Source: Herbaspirillum sp. 3R11 (GTDB lineage Bacteria > Pseudomonadota > Gammaproteobacteria > Burkholderiales > Burkholderiaceae_D). From it: 64,000 nucleotides of DNA. The DNA is taken from contig NZ_SPNJ01000001.1 of NCBI RefSeq assembly GCF_004563925.1, positions 248,001 to 312,000 of the forward strand. Direction: 5' to 3'. The position numbers were made by a program, and so were the translations under genes. Positions 55,682 through 64,000 of the stretch are shown here, piece after piece (within the stretch, counting starts at the first letter, position 1; every line of letters begins with the position of its first letter). A model generated the notes under the pieces. That model saw only the letters and a list, made by a program, of their open reading frames with translations. It ran no database searches and had not been told where the DNA came from.

Positions 55682-56806
55682 TTAACTCCGGCCGTCCAGC
55701 ATGTGTGTGGGCGGTCTCGCCTTGAGTGTGCCGGACAAGTCTGGCTGCTGCGGCTGCTGCGCTTTCACCACCCGCAGCGCCTGCAGCTCCCACAGTTGCA
55801 GCAACTGCGCCACCACCGCCAGCGCGATGCTGGCGGGTTCCTTGCCGTAGATGCCCGGAATGCCGATCGGGCAGGTCATCTTGTTCAGTTGTTCCTGCGT
55901 GATGCCGCGGTCGAGCAGGCGATGTTCGAACTGCTTGCGCTTGGTCTGCGAACCGATCAGGCCGTACCAGCCGATGTCGGCGCGCTTCAGGATGCGTTCA
56001 CTCAGTTGTTGATCCAGCGCATGGCTGTGCGTCATCACGAGGAAGTAGGCGCCCGGTTCGGCCATGTCCACCACGGCGTTGGGCACGTCGGTAGCTTCCA
56101 CCGTCACCTGCATCGGTAGGTCGGCCGGGAACATGTCTTCGCGTTCATCGACCCACAGCACGCGGCAGGGCAGCGTCGCCAGCACGCGCACGATGGCGGC
56201 GCCGACATGGCCGGCGCCGAACAGCACGACCTGCGGCTGATGCGCGCGGCAGCGGTCGAGCAGCCAGCGGCGGCCGTAACGGTCTTGCGTGACATGGGTG
56301 TTGCCGGCATGACGGAATTGTTCGGCGTCCAGTCCGTTGTCGGGCGCGCTGAGGTCGCAGGCTTCGCCTTCCAGTTCGTACAGCAGCGTCGGGTCGTCCG
56401 ATTCCAGCGCGACTGCGCGCCAGATGTCGACGCCGTTGCGCCAGTGCTGTTCGAGTTCGGTCAGCATGAGGCCGGCACGGGTATCGATGCGCTGCTCGAT
56501 GCGTTCAAACGCCAGGAACACCACACCGCCGCAGCACTGGCCCAGGCTCGGTCCCAGCGCGATGCGTTCGAATTTGCGGATGCCGGCGAATACCGTCGCA
56601 TCCGACTCAAGCATGTCGCGCGCGATCTGCGCCGCACGCCATTCCAGATGGCCGCCGCCGATGGTGTCGTACTGGCCGTCGGCCGTAAACACCATGCGCG
56701 CACCCGCCTCGCGCGGCGTCGACCCTTGGATGGTCGCCACCGTGACCAGCACTGCCGGGACGGCGGTGCTGTGCAAGTCCTTGAGTGCGGCGAGCCATAC
56801 GGTCAT
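55682..56806 (-). CDS. xdhC: Xanthine dehydrogenase accessory protein XdhC
   Basis: A 374-residue chaperone that binds molybdenum cofactor, helps its sulfuration and inserts it into XdhB. The N-terminal XdhC/CoxI domain has the TIQGSTPREAGARMV block and the QCCGG motif with conserved cysteines. The C-terminal Rossmann domain carries LFGAGHVGAAIV. It lies 33 bp after xdhB in one operon. Confidence 0.95.
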   Translation of the reverse strand: MTVWLAALKDLHSTAVPAVLVTVATIQGSTPREAGARMVFTADGQYDTIGGGHLEWRAAQIARDMLESDATVFAGIRKFERIALGPSLGQCCGGVVFLAFERIEQRIDTRAGLMLTELEQHWRNGVDIWRAVALESDDPTLLYELEGEACDLSAPDNGLDAEQFRHAGNTHVTQDRYGRRWLLDRCRAHQPQVVLFGAGHVGAAIVRVLATLPCRVLWVDEREDMFPADLPMQVTVEATDVPNAVVDMAEPGAYFLVMTHSHALDQQLSERILKRADIGWYGLIGSQTKRKQFEHRLLDRGITQEQLNKMTCPIGIPGIYGKEPASIALAVVAQLLQLWELQALRVVKAQQPQQPDLSGTLKARPPTHMLDGRS

Positions 56807-56839
56807 GAATTCCCCTTGAAGTTGAAAACGTCCACCAGG

Positions 56840-59206
56840 TTACTGCGCAAGTTGTGTAGCTTTCACCGCATCAATCGCATCCAGAATCGCTTCGCTGGTC
56901 GCCGGTGCGCGCAGCGGCGGATTGACGCGATGGTCGCCCACCGCCGACACCGCATCGCGGATCGCCAGGAACACCGAGAACGGCAGCAGTAGCGGCGGTT
57001 CGCCGGTGGCCTTGGAGCGGTGGATGGTGTCCGACACATTGCTGTTCTTGAACAACTGCGTGCGGAAATCGGTCGGGCAATCCGACACCGCCGGAATCTT
57101 GTACGTCGACGGCGCATGCGTCATCAGCTTGCCGTCCTTGTTCCACCACAGCTCTTCCGTGGTCAGCCAGCCCATGCCCTGGATGAAGCCGCCTTCGACC
57201 TGGCCGACGTCGATGGCCGGGTTCAGGCTCTCGCCGGCGTCGTACAGCGAGTCCGCACGGATCAGGCGCCACTCGCCGGTCAGCGTATCGATCACGACTT
57301 CGGCCACCGCCGCGCCATAGGCGAAGTAGAAGAACGGATGGCCGTTCATGGTCTTGGAATTCCAGTGCACCTTGGGCGTCGAGTAGAACCCGTCCGACCA
57401 CAATTGCACGCGCTTCAGGTAAGCCTGCATCACCAGTTCTTCGAACGTCACCGATTGCGCGCCGGTTGAGACCATGCCGTCGGCGAAGCGCACTTCGCTG
57501 ACGTCGGCGTTGAAGCGTTCCGCCGCAACCTGCGCCAGTCGCGCGCGGATTTGCAAGGCTGCATCCTGCGCCGCCTTGCCGTTCAGGTCGCTGCCGGTGG
57601 AGGCGGCGGTGGCCGAGGTGTTGGCGATCTTGCTGGTGTCGGTCGCTGTGCAGCGAACCTGTTCCAGCGGCAGGCCGAGCGCGTTGGCGACGACTTGCGC
57701 GACCTTGGTATTGAGCCCCTGGCCCATTTCCGTGCCGCCGTGATTGACCAGTACCGAGCCGTCGGTATAGACGTGCACCAGCGAGCCGGCCTGGTTCAGG
57801 TGCGGCACGTTGAACGAGATACCGAACTTGACCGGCGTCAGCGCCAGGCCGCGTTTGAGGATGGTGTTCCCGGCGTTGAAGGCCTTGATGGCCAGTCGGC
57901 GTTCCTGGTACTCGCTGGTGCGTTCCAGTTCGTCGACCAGCGCCTGAATCACGTTGTCTTCGACCTTCTGGCCGTAGTGCGTGGTGTTGCGCGCATCCGG
58001 GCCGTCGGCGTCGCTGCTGCCGTAGAAGTTGGCGCGGCGCACTTCCAGCGCATCCTTGCCGAGATTGCGGGCGATTTCGTCGATGATGTATTCGATCGCG
58101 ATGGCGCCTTGCGGACCGCCGAAGCCGCGGAAGGCGGTATTCGATTGCGTGTTGGTCTTGCCGCACATGGCGTGGATTTCCACGTCCGACAGATAGTAGG
58201 CATTGTCGAAGTGGCAGACTGCGCGTGTCGCGACCGGGCCCGACAAGTCGGCCGAGAAACCGGCGCGCGAGACCATGTCGATCTTGGCGGCAACGATGCG
58301 GCCGTTGTCGTCGTAGCCGATTTCGTAATCGTAGGCGAAGCAATGGCGCTTGCCGGTGACGATCATGTCATCGTCGCGATCGGCGCGCAGCTTGATCGGG
58401 CGGCGCAGGCGCACCGCAGCCACGGCAGCGGCGCAAGCCCACAAGGCCGATTGCGATTCCTTGCCGCCGAAGCCGCCGCCCATGCGACGGCATTCGACCA
58501 GCACGTCATGCGAAGCGACGTGCAGTACGTGGGCAATGTGATGCTGCATTTCGCTCGGATGCTGGGTCGAGCAGTAAACGTGCATGCCGCGTCCTTCTTT
58601 CGGGATCGCGTACGAGATCTGTCCTTCCAGGTAAAACTGCTCCTGGCCACCGACGTCGAACTTGCCCTTGAGCTTGTGCGGCGCGTTGTTGAAGGCTTCC
58701 GACGGATTGCCGCGGGTCAGGTGCATCGGCGGCAACACATAGGATTCGGCTGCATGCGCGGCGCGCGGCGTCAGCACGGCCGGCAGTTCTTCATAGTCGA
58801 TCACGGCCTGGCGCGCGGCGCGGCGAGCGTTGTCGTGGCTGTCGGCGATAACGATGAAGATCGGCTGGCCGACGTATTGCACCAGGTCTTCCGCCAGCAC
58901 CGGATCATCCTTGATGATGGCGCCGCATTGGTTTTCACCGGGGATGTCGGCGGCGGTGTAGACCGCGACCACGCCCACCGATGCCTTGACCTTGCTCAGA
59001 TCGATAGCACGCAGTTTTGCATGCGCCTTGCTCGACAGGCCGAGCGCAGCATGCAGCGTGCCTTGCAGTTCGACGATGTCGTCGGTGTAGGTGGCTTCGC
59101 CGGTGACGTGCAGGATGGCGGACTCGTGCGGATGCGGTTTGCCGACCTCGGTCCAGGGTGCCTTGGAGGATTTGATAGACATGAATTCTTCAGTTTGCTT
59201 GTTCAT
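56840..59206 (-). CDS. xdhB: Xanthine dehydrogenase, molybdenum-binding subunit
   Basis: A 788-residue large subunit that oxidises hypoxanthine and xanthine to urate at the molybdopterin centre. The N-terminal ATYTDDI region is family-typical. Landmarks include GGGFGGKESQ (Mo-cofactor loop), the active-site Arg region NTAFRGFGGPQG and the late Glu-bearing block ATGEPPLLLPFSVFLAIRDA. The ATG 59206 follows AGGAAGG; another ATG eight codons downstream is possible. xdhA ends 12 bp upstream. Bacterial two-subunit XdhAB form. Confidence 0.97.
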   Translation of the reverse strand: MNKQTEEFMSIKSSKAPWTEVGKPHPHESAILHVTGEATYTDDIVELQGTLHAALGLSSKAHAKLRAIDLSKVKASVGVVAVYTAADIPGENQCGAIIKDDPVLAEDLVQYVGQPIFIVIADSHDNARRAARQAVIDYEELPAVLTPRAAHAAESYVLPPMHLTRGNPSEAFNNAPHKLKGKFDVGGQEQFYLEGQISYAIPKEGRGMHVYCSTQHPSEMQHHIAHVLHVASHDVLVECRRMGGGFGGKESQSALWACAAAVAAVRLRRPIKLRADRDDDMIVTGKRHCFAYDYEIGYDDNGRIVAAKIDMVSRAGFSADLSGPVATRAVCHFDNAYYLSDVEIHAMCGKTNTQSNTAFRGFGGPQGAIAIEYIIDEIARNLGKDALEVRRANFYGSSDADGPDARNTTHYGQKVEDNVIQALVDELERTSEYQERRLAIKAFNAGNTILKRGLALTPVKFGISFNVPHLNQAGSLVHVYTDGSVLVNHGGTEMGQGLNTKVAQVVANALGLPLEQVRCTATDTSKIANTSATAASTGSDLNGKAAQDAALQIRARLAQVAAERFNADVSEVRFADGMVSTGAQSVTFEELVMQAYLKRVQLWSDGFYSTPKVHWNSKTMNGHPFFYFAYGAAVAEVVIDTLTGEWRLIRADSLYDAGESLNPAIDVGQVEGGFIQGMGWLTTEELWWNKDGKLMTHAPSTYKIPAVSDCPTDFRTQLFKNSNVSDTIHRSKATGEPPLLLPFSVFLAIRDAVSAVGDHRVNPPLRAPATSEAILDAIDAVKATQLAQ

Positions 59207-59218
59207 TGCGCTTCCTTC

Positions 59219-60709
59219 CTAAGCAATCTGGGCAGCATTTTTACCGTGCACAAATGCGCTCACGGAGGCGGGCGGCAACGGCGCGTCGGTGCGCGTCTCC
59301 AGCCAGTAGCGGTACAACAGGTTTTGTGCGGTTCTCATACGATACGCCGAAGACGCACGCATGTCAGAAAGCGGTGCGTAATCTTGCGTCAGCGCAAGCA
59401 TTGCCGCTTTGACATTGGCCTCGTTCCATTCCTTGCCGTTGAGCGCTGCCTCGGCCTGCGCAGCACGCTTGGGCGTGGCCGCCATGCCGCCGTAGGCCAT
59501 GCGGGCATCGACTACCTTGCCGCCGTCAAGACGGAAGGCAAACGCGGCGCACACCGCCGAGATGTCCTGATCGAAACGCTTGGTCAGCTTGTACACGCGG
59601 AAGGCGATGTCCTTGCGCGGCAACGGCACGCGCACGGCCTGGACGAACTCATTGGGCAGGATCGCCGACTTCTGGTACGCGATATAAAAATCTTCCAGCG
59701 GCATGACGCGTTGGCCGTCGACGCCGTACAACACGATTTCAGTGCCGAGCGCGATCAGCCACGGCATCGAGTCGCCGATCGGCGAGCCGTTGGCGACATT
59801 GCCGCCCAGCGTGCCGGCGTTGCGCACCGGCAGCGAGGCGAAGCGTTGCCACATTTCGGACAACTCATCCGGATATTGTTCGGTCAATGCGGCGTAGGCT
59901 TTTTCCAGCGTGACGCCGGCGCCGATTTCCAGCCAGCCGTCCTGCTGGATGATGTGGCGGATTTCTTCCACTTGGCCGATGTAGATGATGTCGCCCAGAT
60001 CGCGCATGTGTTTGGTCACCCACAGGCCGACGTCGGTCGAGCCGGCCAGGATGCGCGCCTTCGGCAAGTCGTTGCGCAAGGTCGCCAGTTGCGCCAGCGT
60101 GCGCGGCGCGTGGAAGGTCTGGCCGGCATGCGTGACGCTCAATGGTTCTTCGCGACGGATCGCGCGCAGGGCCTCGATCACCGGTGCGCGGTCGAAGCTC
60201 ACCTTGGGCAATTCACCCATGCGGCGCGCGGCGTCGATGATCGGACGATAGCCGGTGCAGCGGCACAGGTTGCCGGACAGGGCGTCGTCGATTTCACGCG
60301 TGGTCGGAGCGACGCTGTCCTGCTCATGCTTGAGATACAAGCCCCACAGCGACATCACGAAGCCCGGCGTGCAGAAGCCGCATTGGGAACCGTGGCATTC
60401 GACCATCGCTTGCTGAGCCGGGTGCAGGCAACCGTCGCGTTGTTTCAGATCTTCCACCGTGAACAGCGCCTTACCGTCCAGCGTCGGTACGAACTGGATG
60501 CAGGAGTTGACCGTTTTCAGTTCCAGATCGTTGCCGCGCAACTCGCCCACGACCACCGTACAGGCGCCGCAATCGCCTTCCGCGCAACCCTCTTTGGTGC
60601 CGGTGCAATGCAGGTCTTCGCGCAAATGCTGCAAAACGGTGCGTGTATTGGGCAGTCCATCGACTTGATGGGTCTCGCCGCGGAAATAGAAGCGAATCGG
60701 TTCGGACAT
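59219..60709 (-). CDS. xdhA: Xanthine dehydrogenase, FeS/FAD subunit
   Basis: A 496-residue small subunit carrying two [2Fe-2S] clusters and FAD and passing electrons to NAD. The first cluster is in [10 protein letters not shown] with further Cys near HCTGTKEG; the second is GFCTPGF and CRCTGYRPI. The FAD domain starts around residue 190, with [14 protein letters not shown] and [21 protein letters not shown] 60709 is the family start; the frame runs 16 codons further up. First gene of xdhABC. Confidence 0.97.
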   Translation of the reverse strand: MSEPIRFYFRGETHQVDGLPNTRTVLQHLREDLHCTGTKEGCAEGDCGACTVVVGELRGNDLELKTVNSCIQFVPTLDGKALFTVEDLKQRDGCLHPAQQAMVECHGSQCGFCTPGFVMSLWGLYLKHEQDSVAPTTREIDDALSGNLCRCTGYRPIIDAARRMGELPKVSFDRAPVIEALRAIRREEPLSVTHAGQTFHAPRTLAQLATLRNDLPKARILAGSTDVGLWVTKHMRDLGDIIYIGQVEEIRHIIQQDGWLEIGAGVTLEKAYAALTEQYPDELSEMWQRFASLPVRNAGTLGGNVANGSPIGDSMPWLIALGTEIVLYGVDGQRVMPLEDFYIAYQKSAILPNEFVQAVRVPLPRKDIAFRVYKLTKRFDQDISAVCAAFAFRLDGGKVVDARMAYGGMAATPKRAAQAEAALNGKEWNEANVKAAMLALTQDYAPLSDMRASSAYRMRTAQNLLYRYWLETRTDAPLPPASVSAFVHGKNAAQIA

Positions 60710-60860
60710 GGTGTGCTTTGCTATATAAAAATGGCTATCGAAGAAACAGTGAATCAAGATCTGTGCCGGGACCTTTTAGAGAGAAGACTGATTTGCCGCA
60801 GCCGATTGTTGCGGCTGATTGTCGATGCAGTCCGCTCTCTGAAAAATCCTTCTGTCTTGC

Positions 60861-60892
60861 TGCCGGCGTCCCTCCGAAGAGCGACGCCGGCA
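60861..60892. terminator. Perfect 10-bp inverted repeat between the permease and xdhA
   Basis: TGCCGGCGTC (60861-60870) and its complement (60883-60892) lie 26 bp after the permease stop on the minus strand. The T run comes only about 15 nt later, so it is a probable rather than certain terminator. If it works, xdhA needs its own promoter in 60710-60860. Confidence 0.55.
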
Positions 60893-60917
60893 TTCCGTCA
60901 GGTAGCGCTGTGAGCTG

Positions 60918-62216
60918 TTATCCGCCCAGGTAAATCATCTTGAACAGGAAGATCGCCGCGATCACCCAGATCACCGCCGACACGTCCTTGACGCGACCGG
61001 TCAGCAGCTTCAGCGCGGCGTAGCTGATGAAGCCCAGCGCCAGGCCGTTGGCGATCGAATACGTGAACGGCATCACCAGGGCGGTGATCACGGCCGGCAC
61101 GCTTTCGGTGGTGTCGTTCCAATCGATGTCGGCCAGTTCGCGCAGCATCAGGCACGCCACGAAGAACAGCGCCGGCGCCGTTGCATAGGCCGGCACCACG
61201 CCCGCCAGCGGTGCAATGAACAGGGCCAGCAGGAACAGCACGGCCACCGCCACCGCCGTCAGGCCGGTGCGTCCACCGGCTTGCACGCCGGCCGCACTTT
61301 CAATATAGGCAGTGGTGCTCGAAGTGCCAAGCAGCGAACCGGCGACGATCGCGCCGCTGTCCGCTAGCAAGGCCTTGTTGATGCGCTCGATCTTGCCGTT
61401 CTTGACCAGTCCGGCGCGTTGCGCCACGCCCATCAGCGTGCCGGTGGCGTCAAACAATTCCACCAGGAAGAACACCAGCACCACGTTCAGCAGGCCCATC
61501 GAAATCGCGCCCTTGAGATCGAGCTGGAACAGCGTCGGCGAGATCGATGGCGGCATGGAGAACACACCGTTGAAATGATTGCCGCCGAAGATGAAGCTCA
61601 GCACCGTCACGGTCAGGATGCCGATCAGCAGCGCGCCGCGGATCTTCAGCTGGTCCAGCGCGACGATCACCAGGAAGCCGATGATGGCCAGCACCGGCGC
61701 GGCCTGATGCAGGTCACCCATGGTGACGAAGGTGGCAGGGCTGGCGGCGACGATGCCGGCGTTCTTGAGCGATATCAGCGCGAGGAACAGTCCTATCCCC
61801 GCCGGTATCGCCGTGCGCAATGAATGCGGGATGGCGTTGATGATCAGCTCGCGGATACGGAACAGGCTCACCAGCAGGAACAGGCAGCCCGAGATGAACA
61901 CCGCGCCCAGCGCAGCCTGCCACGGGAAGCCCATGCCCTTGACCACGGCGTAGGCGAAGTAGGCGTTGAGACCCATGCCCGGCGCCAGGCCGATCGGGTA
62001 GTTGGCGTACAGGCCCATGATCAGTGTGCCGATTGCCGCCGCCACACAGGTGGCGACGAAGACGGAATCCTTCGGCATGCCCGCATCCCCGAGTATGGAT
62101 GGGTTGACGAAGATGATGTATGCCATCGTCAGGAAGGTCGTGAGACCGGCCAGCAGCTCGGTACGGACGGTCGTACCGTTGTCGCTGAGTTTGAAATAGT
62201 TGTCCAGAAAAGTCAT
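60918..62216 (-). CDS. NCS2-family purine permease (adenine/guanine/hypoxanthine type)
   Basis: A 432-residue transporter with 12-14 hydrophobic segments. It has the AzgA/GhxP-type N terminus (TFLTMAYIIFVNPSILGDAG), the GLAPGMGLNAYFAY motif and the ATGTLMGVAQRAG and GTSSTTAYIESAAGV blocks that line the purine site. The subfamily suggests proton-coupled uptake of adenine, guanine or hypoxanthine rather than xanthine/urate. Its position just upstream of xdhABC and guaD fits supply of substrate. Confidence 0.94.
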   Translation of the reverse strand: MTFLDNYFKLSDNGTTVRTELLAGLTTFLTMAYIIFVNPSILGDAGMPKDSVFVATCVAAAIGTLIMGLYANYPIGLAPGMGLNAYFAYAVVKGMGFPWQAALGAVFISGCLFLLVSLFRIRELIINAIPHSLRTAIPAGIGLFLALISLKNAGIVAASPATFVTMGDLHQAAPVLAIIGFLVIVALDQLKIRGALLIGILTVTVLSFIFGGNHFNGVFSMPPSISPTLFQLDLKGAISMGLLNVVLVFFLVELFDATGTLMGVAQRAGLVKNGKIERINKALLADSGAIVAGSLLGTSSTTAYIESAAGVQAGGRTGLTAVAVAVLFLLALFIAPLAGVVPAYATAPALFFVACLMLRELADIDWNDTTESVPAVITALVMPFTYSIANGLALGFISYAALKLLTGRVKDVSAVIWVIAAIFLFKMIYLGG

Positions 62217-62582
62217 GAGAATTGTCTCCGTTTACGCAGTGATTACAGTGCGCGATTCTTTTTTATACGCCAGAAAACTTGCAGATTTCTCAGGTCCGCA
62301 AAAAATGGGCGTTCTGATTTGTATCTTGTTTTGCGCCGGCTCCCAGTCCTGACAGAAAGCACGTAAACCGGCTTCAAGCAGATTGATTGCAGCGTATGTA
62401 ATGTCGTTGAAATATTTGGTGAAAAAGTAAGGCATGGGGAATATCAACTATAAGCTTATGGGTATATGGTGATGAGAAAATTGAATAATGACAATTTGCC
62501 ATCTCTTCCATCATGCAATTCCTGATCGGAATGTATCGAATCAGCGAACAATGATGAAACTAAGCTGTGCCAAAGACGGTAT
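62217..62582. other. 366-bp gap between the permease and the LysR gene
   Basis: AT-rich non-coding region containing the minus-strand leader of the permease. A TATAAA hexamer (minus strand, 62262-62267) is a weak -10 candidate. ATAAGCTTAT at 62450-62459 is a 10-bp palindrome. A 71-codon minus-strand frame (62232-62447) has no recognisable homology and is not called. I see no riboswitch that I can name. Confidence 0.5.
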
Positions 62583-63491
62583 TTATCCTCTGGTCCAGTA
62601 ATCCGGCTGCGAATACACCTCCTTCAGATAATCGATGAAAAAGCGCGTCTTCGCCGGCAGATGCCGTTGTTGCGGGTAGACGGCCATGATGTCGTAATGG
62701 GGCAGGGCGTAGTCGTCCAGCACCGTGATCAGCTCGCCTGAGGCCAGCTGCGACTGGATTTCCCAGGTCGAGCGCCACGCCAGCCCGAGTCCTTCGCTGG
62801 CCCAGCGGTGCAGCAGCTCGCCGTCGTTGCAATCCAGGTTGCCCTGCGCGCGGATGATCACCGGCTTGCCGTTCTGCTGGAAATACCAGCCGCGCTGCTG
62901 CCCGCCTTGCAGGTTGAAGGCCAGGCAATTGTGCTGTGCCAGGTCGTCCAGCGTTTTGGGGATGCCGTTGCGGTGCAGGTATTCCGGCGCGGCGCACACC
63001 ACGCGGCGGTTGCTGGCCAGCTTGACCGCCACGAAACTCGGCTCGATCGCGCCGCCGATGCGAATGCCAAGGTCATAACCTTCACGCACCAGGTCCACCA
63101 CGCGGTCGGTCAGGTTGAACGAGATCTGCACCTCCGGATGATTGGCCAGGAAAGCCGGCGCATGCGGCGCCACGTGCAGCCGTCCATACGCCGCCGGCGT
63201 CGAGACCACCAGATGGCCGGTGGCCTTGTGGCGGCCTTCGGCGATGCTCTTTTCCGCCACCTCGATATCGCCCAGCAGCTTGCGGCAATGGTCGAGGAAA
63301 ACACTGCCTTGTTCGGTCAGCGTCAGATGCCGTGTGGTGCGATGCATGAGCTTGGTGCCGAGGCGTTTTTCCAGGGCGTCGATGCGTCGGCCCAGCATCA
63401 CCGGGGTGATGTTTTCTTCCAGCGCGGCGGCGGCGAGGCTGCCTTTTTCGACCACGGACACGAACGCTTCGATCTGTTTGAGTTTGTCCAT
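62583..63491 (-). CDS. LysR-family transcriptional regulator
   Basis: A 302-residue regulator. The N-terminal winged helix (KLKQIEAFVSVVEKGSLAAA, with LGRRIDALEKRLGTKLMHR) is followed by a periplasmic-binding-protein-like effector domain (about 90-300). It is divergent from gcl, the usual layout for a LysR protein that controls its neighbour. It probably responds to a metabolite of glyoxylate or ureide breakdown; this is inferred from position. Confidence 0.93.
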   Translation of the reverse strand: MDKLKQIEAFVSVVEKGSLAAAALEENITPVMLGRRIDALEKRLGTKLMHRTTRHLTLTEQGSVFLDHCRKLLGDIEVAEKSIAEGRHKATGHLVVSTPAAYGRLHVAPHAPAFLANHPEVQISFNLTDRVVDLVREGYDLGIRIGGAIEPSFVAVKLASNRRVVCAAPEYLHRNGIPKTLDDLAQHNCLAFNLQGGQQRGWYFQQNGKPVIIRAQGNLDCNDGELLHRWASEGLGLAWRSTWEIQSQLASGELITVLDDYALPHYDIMAVYPQQRHLPAKTRFFIDYLKEVYSQPDYWTRG

Positions 63492-63569
63492 AAATCCTCC
63501 TTATTCAATACTTTTACTATGTTTCCATATTTTTAGTACGGAATAAACAGATATTTACTGGCCTTATCA

Positions 63570-63581
63570 AACAATATTGTT
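63570..63581. promoter_or_regulatory. AACAATATTGTT palindrome in the LysR-gcl spacer
   Basis: A perfect 12-bp palindrome in the 172-bp divergent spacer, 82 bp before the gcl ATG. Its place and symmetry fit a LysR-type site, although the classical T-N11-A core is only approximate. Confidence 0.5.
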
Positions 63582-63663
63582 GGTTATAGGATGCATCTCA
63601 CTAGCTGAGGGGCATCGTTGTTTTGCTTCCGGCGCATCAGGACCTAACAACCCAGGAGGCAAC

Positions 63664-64000
63664 ATGGCAAAGATGAAGGCAGTAGACGCAGCGGTATATG
63701 TGCTGGAAAAAGAGGGCTGCCTGCAAGCCTTCGGCGTGCCCGGCGCAGCGATCAATCCATTCTACTCGGCGCTGAAACGCCATGGCGGCATCCAGCACAT
63801 TCTGGCGCGCCACGTCGAAGGCGCCTCGCACATGGCCGAAGGCTATACCCGCGCCAAGGCCGGCAATATCGGTATCTGCATCGGCACCTCCGGTCCGGCC
63901 GGCACCGACATGATCACCGGCCTGTACTCCGCCCAAGCCGACTCGATCCCCATCCTGTGCATCACCGGCCAGGCGCCGCGTGCACGTTTGTATAAAGAAG
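63664..64000 (+). CDS. gcl: Glyoxylate carboligase, N-terminal part (runs off the right edge)
   Basis: The first 112 codons of a thiamine-diphosphate enzyme that joins two glyoxylates into tartronate semialdehyde and CO2. The start follows a full AGGAGG Shine-Dalgarno. The N terminus matches Gcl closely ([30 protein letters not shown]). Residue 51 is Val in [11 protein letters not shown], where other ThDP enzymes have the catalytic Glu; this is the known peculiarity of Gcl, and it separates it from acetolactate synthase. It probably heads a glyoxylate operon beyond the window. Confidence 0.95.
   Translation, partial: MAKMKAVDAAVYVLEKEGCLQAFGVPGAAINPFYSALKRHGGIQHILARHVEGASHMAEGYTRAKAGNIGICIGTSGPAGTDMITGLYSAQADSIPILCITGQAPRARLYKE

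Noticed and set aside
57551..60913. Very long plus-strand open frame (over 1100 codons) opposite xdhA and xdhB
   Set aside because: It is antisense to two well-conserved genes. GC-rich third positions of the real genes suppress stop codons on the opposite strand; the translation is low-complexity and without family motifs.
62232..62447. 71-codon minus-strand frame just before the purine permease
   Set aside because: No homology, no convincing Shine-Dalgarno and located in the leader region. It could be a leader peptide, but nothing supports that.

Overview
The window is dense, GC-rich bacterial chromosome with short intergenic gaps and hairpin terminators. The gene order leuC / small entericidin-like lipoprotein / leuD / leuB / asd / fimV / truA / trpF / trpB / trpA / accD / folC / SPOR protein / cvpA / purF / Cys-Met enzyme is characteristic of Burkholderiales. 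Protein flavour (fimV with LysM, bamC next to dapA, DUF2069, DUF4124) points to Oxalobacteraceae, most likely a Herbaspirillum-like organism. The genus is inference, not shown by a marker gene.

Layout. 1-11.6 kb: end of a glutathione reductase gene, an outer-membrane phospholipase A, an MHYT-GGDEF-EAL c-di-GMP protein, a chemotaxis receptor, a DUF4124 protein, a wrbA/DUF2069/FAD-oxidase operon, a YihY membrane protein, a DUF962 protein and a CBS protein. 11.7-15.8 kb: an LplT-PlsC fusion, aroC and an M48 lipoprotein protease. 16-34.9 kb: the biosynthetic block for leucine, aspartate semialdehyde, tryptophan, fatty acid (accD), folate and purine, with fimV, truA, a SPOR protein and cvpA embedded. 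35-48.2 kb: LOG-type phosphoribohydrolase, patatin, alpha/beta hydrolase, PHP phosphatase, htpX, yciO, M50 protease, trpS, dapA-bamC, an MBL hydrolase, a repeat-rich lipoprotein, the ribosomal oxygenase roxA and slyD. 48.3-52 kb: mutS, with a gene of unknown function overlapping its stop codon. 52.2-54 kb: an AT-rich, probably acquired OLD-type ATPase/TOPRIM nuclease gene. 54.1-64 kb: a purine-catabolism block (guaD, xdhC, xdhB, xdhA, NCS2 permease), then a LysR regulator divergent from glyoxylate carboligase (gcl, cut by the right edge). Together these can take up purine bases, deaminate guanine, oxidise hypoxanthine/xanthine and use the glyoxylate that ureide breakdown yields.

The most unusual non-coding content is a family of three ~142-bp imperfect palindromes (15782-15923, 44663-44806, 55474-55615). 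Each lies just 3' of a gene's stop codon. They differ from one another by paired, compensating substitutions that preserve the stem. The most unusual gene is the lone OLD-family nuclease between mutS and guaD. No rRNA, tRNA, CRISPR array, prophage or insertion-sequence transposase was recognised.
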